NCBI GenBank assembly: GCA_902773925.1
Contig: CACYGI010000001.1
Location: 372,001 to 436,000, forward strand
Length of the DNA stretch: 64,000 nucleotides
Source: an uncultured Bacteroidia bacterium
Lineage (GTDB): Bacteria; Bacteroidota; Bacteroidia; Bacteroidales; UBA932
Reading direction: 5' to 3'
In this document: one piece after another, positions 50,759 to 59,210 of the stretch
Layout of the letters: every line of letters begins with the position of its first letter
Position numbering within the stretch: position 1 is the first letter of the stretch
Translations under genes and position numbers: made by a program
The notes under the pieces: model-generated
Told to the model about the DNA's origin: nothing
Databases searched by the model: none
What the model saw: only the letters and a program-made list of their open reading frames with translations

Positions 50759-52741
50759 CTATTCCAGGCCTTTCTGGAGGAAGGCGGCGTACTGGTCGCG
50801 GTTGAGGTTGTAGCTGCGCGCGGGTAACTTGGCCTTCTCGGTGAGAGGGTCGAGGATCACATAGTAGGGTTGGGCGTTGACATTGTAACGCTTCATCATA
50901 AAGTATGAATTGATCTTGCCCAGGCTCTTGAGGGTTTTGCCGTTATCGGTGACGACCCAATCCTTTTGCGGCAGGATCGTCTTGTCGTCGCCGTAGAGCG
51001 AGCAGACCACATAATCCTCCTTCATCATCTTGAGAACGCGCGGGTCGCTCCATACGCGCGACTCCATCTCGCGGCAGTTGACGCAGCCGTGGCCGGTAAA
51101 ATCAAGCAGCACGGGCTTGCCGACCTTTGCGGCATAGGCAATCGCCTCCTCGTAATCGAAAAATGCGGGAATGTCGTAGGGCAGATGCAGGAAGTCTGCA
51201 TATTTGCGGTCGGCAGGCAGAAGGCTTTCATCCTCCGCCCGCCCCACGGTATATGTCGGCCCGCCCTGAGAATGCTGCGCCGGGTCGAGCACGAAATCCT
51301 GCGTCGTAATAGGCGGCAGATAACCCGAGAGTCCCTTCAGAGGCGCACCCCACATACCCGGAATCATATAGACCACGAACGTGAAATCGACGATTATCAG
51401 GATAAGACGCAGTATGCTGATGTGCTGCACGGGGCTGTCGAACTTGAATCTGATCTTGCCCATCAGATAGAGGCCCAGCAGGGTGAAGACCACGATCCAG
51501 ATGGCCAGATAGACCTCGCGGTCGAGCAGATGCCAGTGATAGGTCTGGTCGGCAACGCTGAGGAACTTGAGGCCCAGGGCGACCTCCACGAAGCCCAGCA
51601 CTACTTTCACGCTGTTGAGCCAGCCGCCGCTCTTCGGGAGGCGGTCCAGCAGCGAAGGAGCGAAAGCCAGGAGAGTAAAGGGCAGGGCGAAGGCGATGGA
51701 GAACGCCAGCATCGTGATGATGGGCTCCCAGAACTGCCCCTGGGTACTCTTTATGAGTACGCTTCCTACGATGGGGCCGGTGCAGGAGAACGATACCAGC
51801 ACAAGGGTTAGGGCCACGAAGAATACGCCTGCAAGGCCGCCCTTGTTGGATTTCTCATCCGACTTGTTGAGCCACTTCGCAGGCAGGGTAATCTCGAAGG
51901 CTCCGAAGAAGGAGGCCGCGAAGAGCATGAATATCAAGAAGAAAATGATATTCGGCAGCCAGTGCGTGGCAAGCCAGTTGAATATGTCCGCCGTGACGGT
52001 GGCTCCGCCCGCGAAATATGTCACAAGGATGATAACGGCGATGGGAATGGTATAGAGCGCCACGATGGAAAGTCCGAATACGGAGGCTAGAGACTTCTGG
52101 TTCTGCTTGAGGAAGAAGCTCACCGTCATCGGGATCATCGGGAAGACGCAGGGCGTCAGAAGTGCCACGAAGCCCCAGGCAATAGCCTCCAGGATGAGGG
52201 CCCAGATGGATTTGCCCTCGCCGGGAGCAGGAGCGCTGAGCGTCTCTTCTACTTCCGCGCCGGCTACCACGGGGAGGCCTTCTCCGCCGGGAAGCGTCAC
52301 ATTGATGGTGACATCATCCGGAGGGATGCAGTTCTGGTCATTGCAGGCCTGCCACTCGATGGTCACGGGGACCTTGACTTCATTGCCCTGAAGGAGCTCC
52401 ACCTTCTGGCAGATGACCACCGGGCTGCTGCACGTGCCTATCTCTATGCCGAAAGCATCGTCGAATCCCCTGTGAATCTTCGATGAGATATAAGGCTCGC
52501 CGACAAGCGTCACCTTGCCGGAGTCCTCAATGGTGAAGATTGTGCCGTTGGGACCGCTTGAGCCGTAGTCGGTCAGGTCGTAGATGTGCCAGTCGCCAGT
52601 GATCGTGCCCGTAGCGCGGATCTCCCAGGTATTGTCTTCCAACTGTACGGCCTCCGCCTTCCAGGCGACGGGCTGATGCATTTGTCCGAATGCAGGAGCG
52701 GAGAGCAGCAGCGCAAGGATCAGGAGTTTCAGGTATCTCAT
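50759..52741 (-). CDS. dsbD: Thiol:disulfide interchange protein DsbD (cytochrome c biogenesis/thioredoxin fold)
   Basis: 660 residues. Signal peptide (LILALLLSAPAFGQ); an N-terminal immunoglobulin-like domain with CNDQNC; a central eight-helix membrane domain with the redox cysteines in LLTPCVFPMIPMTV and FSCTGPIVGS; and a C-terminal thioredoxin domain with GHGCVNCREMESRVW. All three redox cysteine pairs are present. Passes electrons from cytoplasmic thioredoxin to periplasmic partners. A candidate -7 box lies upstream; otherwise monocistronic. Confidence 0.95.
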   Translation of the reverse strand: MRYLKLLILALLLSAPAFGQMHQPVAWKAEAVQLEDNTWEIRATGTITGDWHIYDLTDYGSSGPNGTIFTIEDSGKVTLVGEPYISSKIHRGFDDAFGIEIGTCSSPVVICQKVELLQGNEVKVPVTIEWQACNDQNCIPPDDVTINVTLPGGEGLPVVAGAEVEETLSAPAPGEGKSIWALILEAIAWGFVALLTPCVFPMIPMTVSFFLKQNQKSLASVFGLSIVALYTIPIAVIILVTYFAGGATVTADIFNWLATHWLPNIIFFLIFMLFAASFFGAFEITLPAKWLNKSDEKSNKGGLAGVFFVALTLVLVSFSCTGPIVGSVLIKSTQGQFWEPIITMLAFSIAFALPFTLLAFAPSLLDRLPKSGGWLNSVKVVLGFVEVALGLKFLSVADQTYHWHLLDREVYLAIWIVVFTLLGLYLMGKIRFKFDSPVQHISILRLILIIVDFTFVVYMIPGMWGAPLKGLSGYLPPITTQDFVLDPAQHSQGGPTYTVGRAEDESLLPADRKYADFLHLPYDIPAFFDYEEAIAYAAKVGKPVLLDFTGHGCVNCREMESRVWSDPRVLKMMKEDYVVCSLYGDDKTILPQKDWVVTDNGKTLKSLGKINSYFMMKRYNVNAQPYYVILDPLTEKAKLPARSYNLNRDQYAAFLQKGLE

Positions 52742-52769
52742 TCTCTTTCAGATTATATCGTGAATCTTC

Positions 52770-52777
52770 CAAAGATA
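52770..52777 (-). promoter_or_regulatory. Candidate -7 box for dsbD
   Basis: Minus strand TATCTTTG, 28 bases before the dsbD ATG; a weak -33 (ATTG) 22 bases upstream. Confidence 0.5.
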
Positions 52778-52820
52778 CGAACTTCCACGGAGTTTACCTC
52801 AATTATTTCGCGTCCATACG

Positions 52821-52855
52821 CAAAACAGCCGCTCCCTTGCAAGGAAAGCAGCTGT
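52821..52855 (-). terminator. Hairpin terminator of the ECF-sigma operon
   Basis: On the minus strand an imperfect hairpin (52855-52825, about 11-12 pairs including G-U pairs) is followed by TTTTG, 25 bases past the stop at 52881. It sits in the 139-base gap before dsbD, which otherwise holds only the dsbD promoter. Confidence 0.65.
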
Positions 52856-52880
52856 CAATCAGTGATTTGCTGCAAGGCCT

Positions 52881-53264
52881 CTAAAGCGTTTCGTGGCGGC
52901 GTGCAAGAGTGGTCAGGCCCAGGGCGACCGCTGCTGCGGCTATCAGGATGAAGATGATGTCCCTGATATTGGCGCGGGCCGTTGCGAGCACCTTATCTAC
53001 GAATGGAATCCCGGCCGCGGAATCTTCCGGGAGGAGGCTGCTGACATCTGCCGGATGGAGCATCATCAGTACGGCGATGCCGCCCAGCGCGATTCCGGCC
53101 ACAAGTGCGACGATCATCGCCCGTCGGCCGTGGCGATGCGAATGCTCGACCTCGGCCTTGAGCCCCTCGACTGATTTGAGCCGGGCCGCCGTTTCGATCA
53201 TAAACTGTCCCTCATCGGGGATCTGGGGCGCGTTCTCGCGCAGTATCTGTTCGATATCTTTCAT
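52881..53264 (-). CDS. Putative membrane anti-sigma factor-like protein
   Basis: 127 residues. Cytoplasmic N-terminus (MKDIEQILRENAPQIPDEGQF), two membrane segments (AMIVALVAGIALGGIAVLMM; IIFILIAAAAVALGLTTLA). The N-terminal part lacks the HxxxCxxC zinc motif. It starts four bases before the sigma gene ends, and such small membrane proteins following an ECF sigma gene commonly act as its anti-sigma factor. That role is inferred from position only. Confidence 0.65.
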   Translation of the reverse strand: MKDIEQILRENAPQIPDEGQFMIETAARLKSVEGLKAEVEHSHRHGRRAMIVALVAGIALGGIAVLMMLHPADVSSLLPEDSAAGIPFVDKVLATARANIRDIIFILIAAAAVALGLTTLARRHETL

Positions 53265-53737
53265 TGTCTGATACGTTCTCTGAGGTGGTCCCGGCCCACC
53301 GAAAGATAATATTTGACCGTGCCCGAAGGGATCTGCATAATGGTTGCGATCTCCTTGACACTCAGGTCTTCAAAATAATGCAGGGCTATGGCGGTGCGCT
53401 CCTTTTCCGGAATCTGCGCCAGGGCCAGACGAAGCTCTTCGTGAAGGAAAGCTCCGTCCGCGCCGCCGGTGTCCTGTACGTGCAGCGCCTGGGGTGCTTC
53501 TATCGAAACGGCAGGCTCCGGCTGCCGGCGAAGATGGTCTATGAAGCAGTTGTAGGCAATGCGGAAAACCCACGCCTTGAAATTGCCCGAAAACCGGTCC
53601 GAAGTGACGTATGCCCGAACCAGCGCTTCCTGAGCCAGGTCATCTGCAAGTGCGGCATCTCCGCAAAGAGATATCAGGAACCGCCGAAGCCGTCCCTGAC
53701 ATACTCTCACTTCGCAGATAAACCGCTCTCTCGTCAT
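53261..53737 (-). CDS. ECF-family RNA polymerase sigma factor
   Basis: 158 residues. Region 2 (LAQEALVRAYVTSDRFSGNFKAWVFRIAYNCFIDHLRR) and region 4 (LALAQIPEKERTAIALHYFEDLSVKEIATIMQIPSGTVKYYLSVGRDHLRERI) are both complete; the linker is short, as in ECF sigma-24-type factors. Four-base overlaps link it with the small membrane gene downstream and the DUF6249-like gene upstream, so the three are one operon. The signal is unknown. No housekeeping -7 box is seen in the 97 bases upstream of the operon. Confidence 0.92.
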   Translation of the reverse strand: MTRERFICEVRVCQGRLRRFLISLCGDAALADDLAQEALVRAYVTSDRFSGNFKAWVFRIAYNCFIDHLRRQPEPAVSIEAPQALHVQDTGGADGAFLHEELRLALAQIPEKERTAIALHYFEDLSVKEIATIMQIPSGTVKYYLSVGRDHLRERIRQ

Positions 53738-54171
53738 TTGTTTTCGCCGAGGGCCTTTTCTTCGGCCTCTATCTCCTTGGCCAGCATATTCTTGCCGATG
53801 AAATAGATGATGAAAAGTGCAATGCCGATGGCCAGCAGGATGCCTCCGGGGATAAACATAAACCAGGAGACTGATTCCTTGAGGGTGTCTCCCTTGAGCA
53901 GGGAGATGATGATAAATGCAATGCCGAGCAGCGATGTTACGCAGGCTCCCGTGAGACGGTCAAGCATCTGTTTCTTTACCGAATGGCTCTTTTTCGGCTC
54001 CATCTTGAACATATCCGTATCGATAGGCTGGCCTTTTTCGATGGCCTTAAGCATAATCTCCGTCTTGCGGTTGATCTCGTTCTGACGGGTCCTGCTCACG
54101 ATCCATACGATCGTTATGGGCAATATAACTGCTACGAAGATGGGAATGAGAAAATCTGAAAGTGCTTCCAT
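53734..54171 (-). CDS. DUF6249-like small membrane protein
   Basis: 145 residues. First gene of the ECF operon. An N-terminal membrane segment (FLIPIFVAVILPITIVWIVS), a basic stretch with RTRQNEINRKTEIMLKAIEKGQPID, and two C-terminal membrane segments (VTSLLGIAFIIISLL; FMFIPGGILLAIGIALFIIYFIG). The AIEKGQPIDTDMF part is common to DUF6249-type proteins that sit upstream of ECF sigma factors in Bacteroidetes. It may be a membrane sensor or envelope-stress component; function unknown. Confidence 0.75.
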   Translation of the reverse strand: MEALSDFLIPIFVAVILPITIVWIVSRTRQNEINRKTEIMLKAIEKGQPIDTDMFKMEPKKSHSVKKQMLDRLTGACVTSLLGIAFIIISLLKGDTLKESVSWFMFIPGGILLAIGIALFIIYFIGKNMLAKEIEAEEKALGENK

Positions 54172-54268
54172 TTTTAAACCTTATTAATTAAACCTGCCCC
54201 TTTTGCGGGGACTTGACATTGCTATAACGCAAAACCGGGGCAAAAGGTTGGGGCGTGGCGAAAATTTT
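54172..54268 (-). other. 97-base intergenic region upstream of the ECF-sigma operon
   Basis: No gene and no TAnnTTTG box in either orientation. It contains two GC-rich patches (CCCCTTTTGCGGGG and GGGGCAAAAGG). This may hold the sigma-factor-specific promoter of the operon (for example an autoregulated one), but no -35/-10 pair can be assigned by eye. Confidence 0.35.
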
Positions 54269-55048
54269 TCAGTCTATAGTAATCCAGCTGATGAAGCGGT
54301 CGCAAATGATGCTCACGGCCTCCTGCGAAGGATGGACGGTATCCTCGGCATACCACCGGTAGTCGCGAAGTTCGTCAAGGAGTATCTCGTACGAAGGGAA
54401 ATAATGCACCGTCTCGCCGTGCCGCTTCTGCAGCTCGTCGATGGCCAGAAGCAGGCTGGCCTTGCTGATCTGGTTGCCGTGGGCGCCGTCGGCCAGATGG
54501 CGGATGGGGCTTACGGTAAAAATCCACTTCTTCTCCGGGTGCCGACGGATCAGCGGCTCGAGCAGCTGCACGGTCTGCTCCGATGAAAGGAATTCGCGAC
54601 GGAACTCACGGGCGGGGACTTTGTGGCAGTTGGCTACGATGATATCGCGCTCCAGATGCCGGAAAACCCACGAGGTGCCGAGCGTGAGAATGACCGCACC
54701 GGTCTGCTGCCACTGGCGGCAGGCCTCATCGAGCGCGGCATTGGCCTCTTCGAGAAATGCCTCCGGGCTCTGCCGGGCAAAGGCTCCGTGGTGATGGAAC
54801 GAAACGTACCGTCCGTCGCGGACTATTACATCCTCCGCCGTAAAATGCCTGCCGCTGTCGAGCCGTTCGAGTGCCGCAGCGATGGATGCCGGATTGAAAA
54901 GTATCCCGAAAGGATTGGCGACAACCGCAAATCCTTCATCCTCGAGCCGACAGCCGATCTGCGTCGAAAAGCACGAACCCGTGACGAGGATCGGGCTCTT
55001 GCGCAGAGTCAGTTTTCCCGGGCCTTCGATCTGATACGTTCCTTTCAT
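54269..55048 (-). CDS. GSCFA-domain protein
   Basis: 259 residues from the ATG at 55048; the longer reading from 55114 would start inside the terminator hairpin. The name-giving motif is VTGSCFSTQIG near residue 25, followed by NPFGILFNP. GSCFA proteins are related to the SGNH/GDSL hydrolase fold; the block TLGTSWVFRH and the C-terminal DELRDYRWYAEDTVHPS (Asp-His region) match. No signal peptide. Substrate unknown; deacetylation or deacylation of a glycan is possible. No -7 box seen upstream. Confidence 0.88.
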   Translation of the reverse strand: MKGTYQIEGPGKLTLRKSPILVTGSCFSTQIGCRLEDEGFAVVANPFGILFNPASIAAALERLDSGRHFTAEDVIVRDGRYVSFHHHGAFARQSPEAFLEEANAALDEACRQWQQTGAVILTLGTSWVFRHLERDIIVANCHKVPAREFRREFLSSEQTVQLLEPLIRRHPEKKWIFTVSPIRHLADGAHGNQISKASLLLAIDELQKRHGETVHYFPSYEILLDELRDYRWYAEDTVHPSQEAVSIICDRFISWITID

Positions 55049-55058
55049 AGAGTTAGCG

Positions 55059-55100
55059 AAAAAACAATCCGGGCACAAAATAAGCCATTTTTGTGCCCGG
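55059..55100 (-). terminator. Hairpin terminator after tdh
   Basis: Arms 55069-55080 and 55089-55100 pair perfectly over 12 bases. On the minus strand it is followed by a T-run (complement of 55059-55064), 18 bases past the tdh stop. The stem sequence is very similar to that of the pgk terminator. Confidence 0.85.
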
Positions 55101-55117
55101 ATCGGATATAGCAAATA

Positions 55118-56077
55118 CTACTTGATACCGGCCTTCTTGCGGACGGCTGCGAGCATATCGTCAATTACCGCTTCCATATCCCAGACGGGCTTCCAGCCCC
55201 ATTCCTCGCGGGCGCAGCTGTCATCCATCCAGTTGGGCCAGCTGTCGGCGATGGCAGCCTTGACAGGATCCACGTTGTAGTCGAAAGTCGCATCGGGGAT
55301 GCGCTTGCGGATAGCCTCGAAGAGAATCTTCGGCGTAAAGCTCATACTTGCGATATTGAAGCTGTTGCGGTGGCGCAGGCGGGAGGGATCGGCCTCCATC
55401 AGGTCGGTCACGGCCTTCAGTGCGTCAGGCATATACATCATATCCATATAGCTGTCCTCGGGGACTTCGCAGGTATAATGATGGCCCTCCTTGATAATCT
55501 CGTAGAAAACCTCCACGGCATAGTCGGTCGTCCCGCCGCCGGGCATCGCACCGTTGGAGATGATACCCGGGAAACGTACGCTTCGCGTATCGACGCCGAA
55601 GCGCGTGAAATAGTAATCGCTCAGCAGCTCTCCGGCTACCTTGCAGCAGCCGTAGATCGTATTGGGACGCATTATGGTATCCTGCGGCGTACCGTCGTGA
55701 GGGGTGCTCGTACCGAAAGCTCCTATCGAACTGGGCGTAAATACCGCGCAGCCGAACTCCTTCGCGATGTTGAGGGAGTTGAGCAGCGCGCCCATATTGA
55801 TACCCCAGGCCACCTGCGGCATCTTTTCGCCGGTCGCGCTGAGCAGTGCCACAAGATTGAAAATGGCATCGACCTTATGCTTTTTGACAGCTTCTGCAAA
55901 TGCATTTGCATCCGTTGCGTCAAGCTTTTCGGCGATGCCAAACTGTGACATTTTCGCTACCTGCTCATCTTTGAGATCCGCACTGATCACGTTATCTGTC
56001 CCGTAGAGCCGCTGCAGGTGGGGGACAAGCTCCGTCCCAATCTGCCCGCCGGCTCCGATAACCAATATCCTTTTCAT
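55118..56077 (-). CDS. tdh: NAD-dependent epimerase/dehydratase family protein, probably L-threonine 3-dehydrogenase (SDR type)
   Basis: 319 residues. Extended SDR fold with the GxGxxG cofactor motif (VIGAGGQIGTELV) and the Tyr-Lys motif in NTIYGCCKVAGELL (YxxxK); PSSIGAFG supplies the catalytic Ser. The C-terminal stretch ADSWPNWMDDSCAREEWGWKP is characteristic of the UDP-galactose-epimerase-like threonine dehydrogenases of Bacteroidetes and protists. It oxidises L-threonine to 2-amino-3-ketobutyrate. Assignment to Tdh rather than a sugar epimerase rests on these motifs and is fairly but not fully secure. Own -7 box and terminator. Confidence 0.82.
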   Translation of the reverse strand: MKRILVIGAGGQIGTELVPHLQRLYGTDNVISADLKDEQVAKMSQFGIAEKLDATDANAFAEAVKKHKVDAIFNLVALLSATGEKMPQVAWGINMGALLNSLNIAKEFGCAVFTPSSIGAFGTSTPHDGTPQDTIMRPNTIYGCCKVAGELLSDYYFTRFGVDTRSVRFPGIISNGAMPGGGTTDYAVEVFYEIIKEGHHYTCEVPEDSYMDMMYMPDALKAVTDLMEADPSRLRHRNSFNIASMSFTPKILFEAIRKRIPDATFDYNVDPVKAAIADSWPNWMDDSCAREEWGWKPVWDMEAVIDDMLAAVRKKAGIK

Positions 56078-56123
56078 TTGATTATTATTATGTTATTATT
56101 AACAAAAAACAGTTTCAACTATA

Positions 56124-56131
56124 CAAACTTA
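56124..56131 (-). promoter_or_regulatory. Candidate -7 box for tdh
   Basis: Minus strand TAAGTTTG in an A/T-rich gap, 46 bases before the tdh ATG. Confidence 0.45.
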
Positions 56132-56151
56132 CATAAAAAAGCCTTATGCTG

Positions 56152-56784
56152 TCATCTCTCCTGCGCAAAATAGACCAGCACGCCACAGGGATGAGACAGG
56201 TGGAGCGTGAAACGGTCGGCCGCAGCGACATTGAGCGTTCCCTTCCAAAGGGAGTCAAATACCACCTTATCGGTAGGATACTGCAATCCCTCGGCGGTGA
56301 TGCGCACGCTGCTGTCGAAGCAGAAGATCGAGATCTCCTGGCCGGGGGTGGCACTCATCGTCGCACTGTCACGGATCACGGCGAAGCGGCCGTAGTCAGT
56401 CAGCATCTCGATGGGGCAGGGAGCCTCTGCGGCATAATCCAGCAGCAGCGAAATGTTGCCCAGGGTGTGGTCCTCCCGCGCTCCGGTCGCCCCGAGAATC
56501 GTAATCCTTGAGGGGTTGAGGCTCAGGGCAAAATGAAACGCCTTGGTCATATCATTGTCTTCCTGTCCGGAGCACCGCCTGATGCGGTCCGCAAACCGTG
56601 CCTGGAGATCTCCGGGAAGGGAATCCATATCACCTACGATATAATCGGGCTCCAGCCCGGCATTAATCAGGCTTGCCGCCGCCCCGTCGCAGCACACGCG
56701 GAGGTCGGCCGTGCGCAGCACTTCCAGGCAGGCGCCGGAAGAGGGAAAATCTCCGTGGGCAAGTATTGCGATGTGAGGTCCCAT
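56152..56784 (-). CDS. thiN: Thiamine pyrophosphokinase
   Basis: 210 residues, typical for bacterial TPK. Converts thiamine to thiamine diphosphate with ATP. N-terminal VCCDGAAASLINAGLEPDYIVGDMDSLP with the conserved GDxDS, then CSGQEDNDMTKAF with the catalytic QDxxDxxK-like motif (here QEDNDMTK), and ILGATGAREDHTLGNISLLL. The C-terminal half is the beta-sandwich domain. It starts within the stop codon of the LptF/G-Fmt fusion gene (one-base overlap), so it is the last gene of the alaS transcript. Confidence 0.93.
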   Translation of the reverse strand: MGPHIAILAHGDFPSSGACLEVLRTADLRVCCDGAAASLINAGLEPDYIVGDMDSLPGDLQARFADRIRRCSGQEDNDMTKAFHFALSLNPSRITILGATGAREDHTLGNISLLLDYAAEAPCPIEMLTDYGRFAVIRDSATMSATPGQEISIFCFDSSVRITAEGLQYPTDKVVFDSLWKGTLNVAAADRFTLHLSHPCGVLVYFAQER

Positions 56785-59207
56785 TATTCGAAATGATAGC
56801 TTTCACAGTCGCGGAATCCGAGCAGGAAATCCTTTGCGCTCATGCGGCGTTTGCCCGAGACCTGGATCTCGTAGATGCGCAGGGCGTCTTCGCCGCACTG
56901 CACGTCCAGATGTTCGCGGTTGGTGACCGTGATGGTACCGGGCGCGCCGCCGTTCTGCTCACGACGGATGCGATATGCATCATAGAGCTTGACAGGGATG
57001 GTCTCGCCCTTGTCATTGACCAGGGTTGACCAGGCGGTAGGTACGGGACTGAGGCCGCGGATGAGACGTGCGATCTCGAATGCTCCGCGCGTCCAGTCGA
57101 TATGGCCCAGATCCTTGGTCAGCTTCGGAGCCGGACGCAGGGCACGGTGCATCTGCACGTACTGTTCGCTGGGCTTGACTCTTCGGTCGCGGATGGCCTC
57201 TACGGTCTTGATGACCAGGGCCGCTCCGAGAGGCATCAGCTTGTCGTGCAGCGAACCTGCGGTATCGTATTCTTCGACGGGACAGGTCTCCTGCAGCAGG
57301 ATGCGTCCCGTGTCGATCTGTTCGTCTATCAGGAATGTCGTGACGCCGGTCATCTTCTCGCCGTTGATGACGGCCCAGTTGATAGGCGCGGCCCCGCGAT
57401 ACTGCGGCAGCAGCGAAGCGTGGAGGTTGAACGTACCCAGATAAGGCATGCTCCATACCTCACGGGGCAGCATCCTGAAGGCTACCACGACGAAGAGGTT
57501 TGCCTTCAGGGCGCGAAGATCCGCGATGAATTCCGGGTCGCGCAGCTTTTCGGGCTGCAGCACCTTCAGTCCGTGCTCGATGGCATAACGCTTGACGGCG
57601 CTCTCATTGACCTTCAGGCCCCGGCCGCTCGGCTTGTCCGGCACCGTTACCACTGCTGCGATATCATAACCTCCCTGCACGAGGGCGTCCAGCGGCGCAA
57701 CGGCAAATTCCGGCGTACCCATATACACTATGCGCACGTGGCCGTGACCGCGGCGGAACAGGTTTCTCACCTTGTAGTACACCTTCTTGAACCATTTGCC
57801 GATAGCACCGAAGAATCCCTTCAGATCGAGGGTGAAGAGCGAAGAGTCGCGGGTCGATTTGCGCGTCAGCAGCACGCCTATCGGCAGCAGCACCAGCGAT
57901 GAGACGAACGTGCCGACGAACGGCGTTATTGCCGATTCTGTCGCAAGCCGCTTACCGATCATATCGATGATATAATAGATAAGGTAGAAGAATATCGAAA
58001 TGATGACCGGCGTACCGAATCCGCCCTTGCGGATAATGGCGCCCAGCGGTGCTCCGATGAAGAAAAACAGCAGGCAGGCGAGGCTGAGCGTGAATTTGCG
58101 GAAGCCTTCGATATCCGTGCGGCGCAGCTGGTGGCTGTAGAATTCGCCTTCGCCTTCCCAGCGGCTTATCTGATCGACATAGAGGTCGGCCGATCCTGCG
58201 GCCATCTCCAGATAGTCGGTGCGCATCTCGGGGTTGACCGCCGCATAAACCGAGTCGAGGCGGGCCGGACCGCGGGCGTTTTCGGCCCACTCGGGATCCA
58301 GCTGATACAGGTATGACAGCTGTCCTGACTTGAAATGGCGGCGCATCTGTGCGCGGCCTATCGAATCCAGCTCGTGCGTCAGGGTATCGTGGTCGGCCGC
58401 AAGCTGCTTCAGGCCCTTGGACATCACCTCGTCGCCAAAGCGGTCATCCTCCGAACGGGAGAAATTGTAATTCTTCAGAGAGATGATGACGCTCTGTTCG
58501 ACGAACTGCACCCGCCCGAGTTCGAGCGACGTATCGCGGTAGCGCATCTGGTTGGTCTCGTGGAACGAGCTGCCGTTGTAGAGGTCGAACAGCAGGTTCT
58601 GCTTGTCCGGAGTGACGGTCATACGGCCCGAATCGGCCAGCGTCATACGGGTGTTGCCCGAATGTGACGTGTGGTCGTATATCATCAGCTTGTGCATCAT
58701 ACCGGTATTCTTGTCGGTACGTTCCACCCGGAGCGAATAGCCGTCGATGCCGTCGTAGAATATGCCGTCCGGAATCTTGATCTCCTCCTTGGTGTTGAGG
58801 ATATCCGAACGGAGCGTGAAAATCTTGTTGTAGGCGACCGGTACGAGGTTGTTGGCTGCGAAGAATGCGCCGACGCTGATGATGATCGCCGCTATGATCA
58901 GGGGACGGAGAATCCTCTGGAGCGAAATACCGGCCGCTTTCATCGCCAGGAGCTCATTGCGCTCGCCCAGGCCGCCCATCGTCATTATCGAGGCGAGCAT
59001 CGTCGCCAGCGGCAGGGACATCGGGATAAGCGTGCAGGCCGCCCATCCCATAAACTCCATTATGACCCCGAGCCCCAGACCCTTTCCCACAAGTTCATCG
59101 ATGTACAGCCAGAGGAACTGCATCGACAGCACGAAGATGACGATGACAGAGGTCAGGATGAACGGTCCGATGAAGGACTTTATGAGAAACCAGTCGAGGC
59201 GTTTCAT
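56784..59207 (-). CDS. fmt: Fusion ORF: LptF/LptG-family permease (N-terminal) with methionyl-tRNA formyltransferase (C-terminal)
   Basis: 807 residues in one unbroken frame. Residues 1-490 form an LptF/LptG permease (LDWFLIKSFIGPFILTSVIVIFVL; periplasmic jellyroll; C-terminal membrane segments such as FVGTFVSSLVLLPIGVLL and a basic linker). Residues 491-807 are a complete Fmt: RIVYMGTPEFAV, VPDKPSGRGLKV, FNLHASLLPQYRGAAPINWA with the catalytic His and the Asn-containing formyl pocket, and the Asp in EQIDTGRIL. An in-frame GTG at 57737 could start a separate Fmt without any stop needed. The gene follows alaS by three bases. No stop codon separates the two domains, so either a true fusion protein is made, with Fmt tethered to the membrane, or a stop was lost. 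Both domains look intact. Confidence 0.85.
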   Translation of the reverse strand: MKRLDWFLIKSFIGPFILTSVIVIFVLSMQFLWLYIDELVGKGLGLGVIMEFMGWAACTLIPMSLPLATMLASIMTMGGLGERNELLAMKAAGISLQRILRPLIIAAIIISVGAFFAANNLVPVAYNKIFTLRSDILNTKEEIKIPDGIFYDGIDGYSLRVERTDKNTGMMHKLMIYDHTSHSGNTRMTLADSGRMTVTPDKQNLLFDLYNGSSFHETNQMRYRDTSLELGRVQFVEQSVIISLKNYNFSRSEDDRFGDEVMSKGLKQLAADHDTLTHELDSIGRAQMRRHFKSGQLSYLYQLDPEWAENARGPARLDSVYAAVNPEMRTDYLEMAAGSADLYVDQISRWEGEGEFYSHQLRRTDIEGFRKFTLSLACLLFFFIGAPLGAIIRKGGFGTPVIISIFFYLIYYIIDMIGKRLATESAITPFVGTFVSSLVLLPIGVLLTRKSTRDSSLFTLDLKGFFGAIGKWFKKVYYKVRNLFRRGHGHVRIVYMGTPEFAVAPLDALVQGGYDIAAVVTVPDKPSGRGLKVNESAVKRYAIEHGLKVLQPEKLRDPEFIADLRALKANLFVVVAFRMLPREVWSMPYLGTFNLHASLLPQYRGAAPINWAVINGEKMTGVTTFLIDEQIDTGRILLQETCPVEEYDTAGSLHDKLMPLGAALVIKTVEAIRDRRVKPSEQYVQMHRALRPAPKLTKDLGHIDWTRGAFEIARLIRGLSPVPTAWSTLVNDKGETIPVKLYDAYRIRREQNGGAPGTITVTNREHLDVQCGEDALRIYEIQVSGKRRMSAKDFLLGFRDCESYHFE

Positions 59208-59210
59208 TGA

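Noticed and set aside
56784..59207. Idea that the long ORF is a frameshift error within a single gene
   Set aside because: Both halves are complete, in one frame and in the expected order, so no frameshift is needed; a lost stop remains possible and is kept as an alternative.
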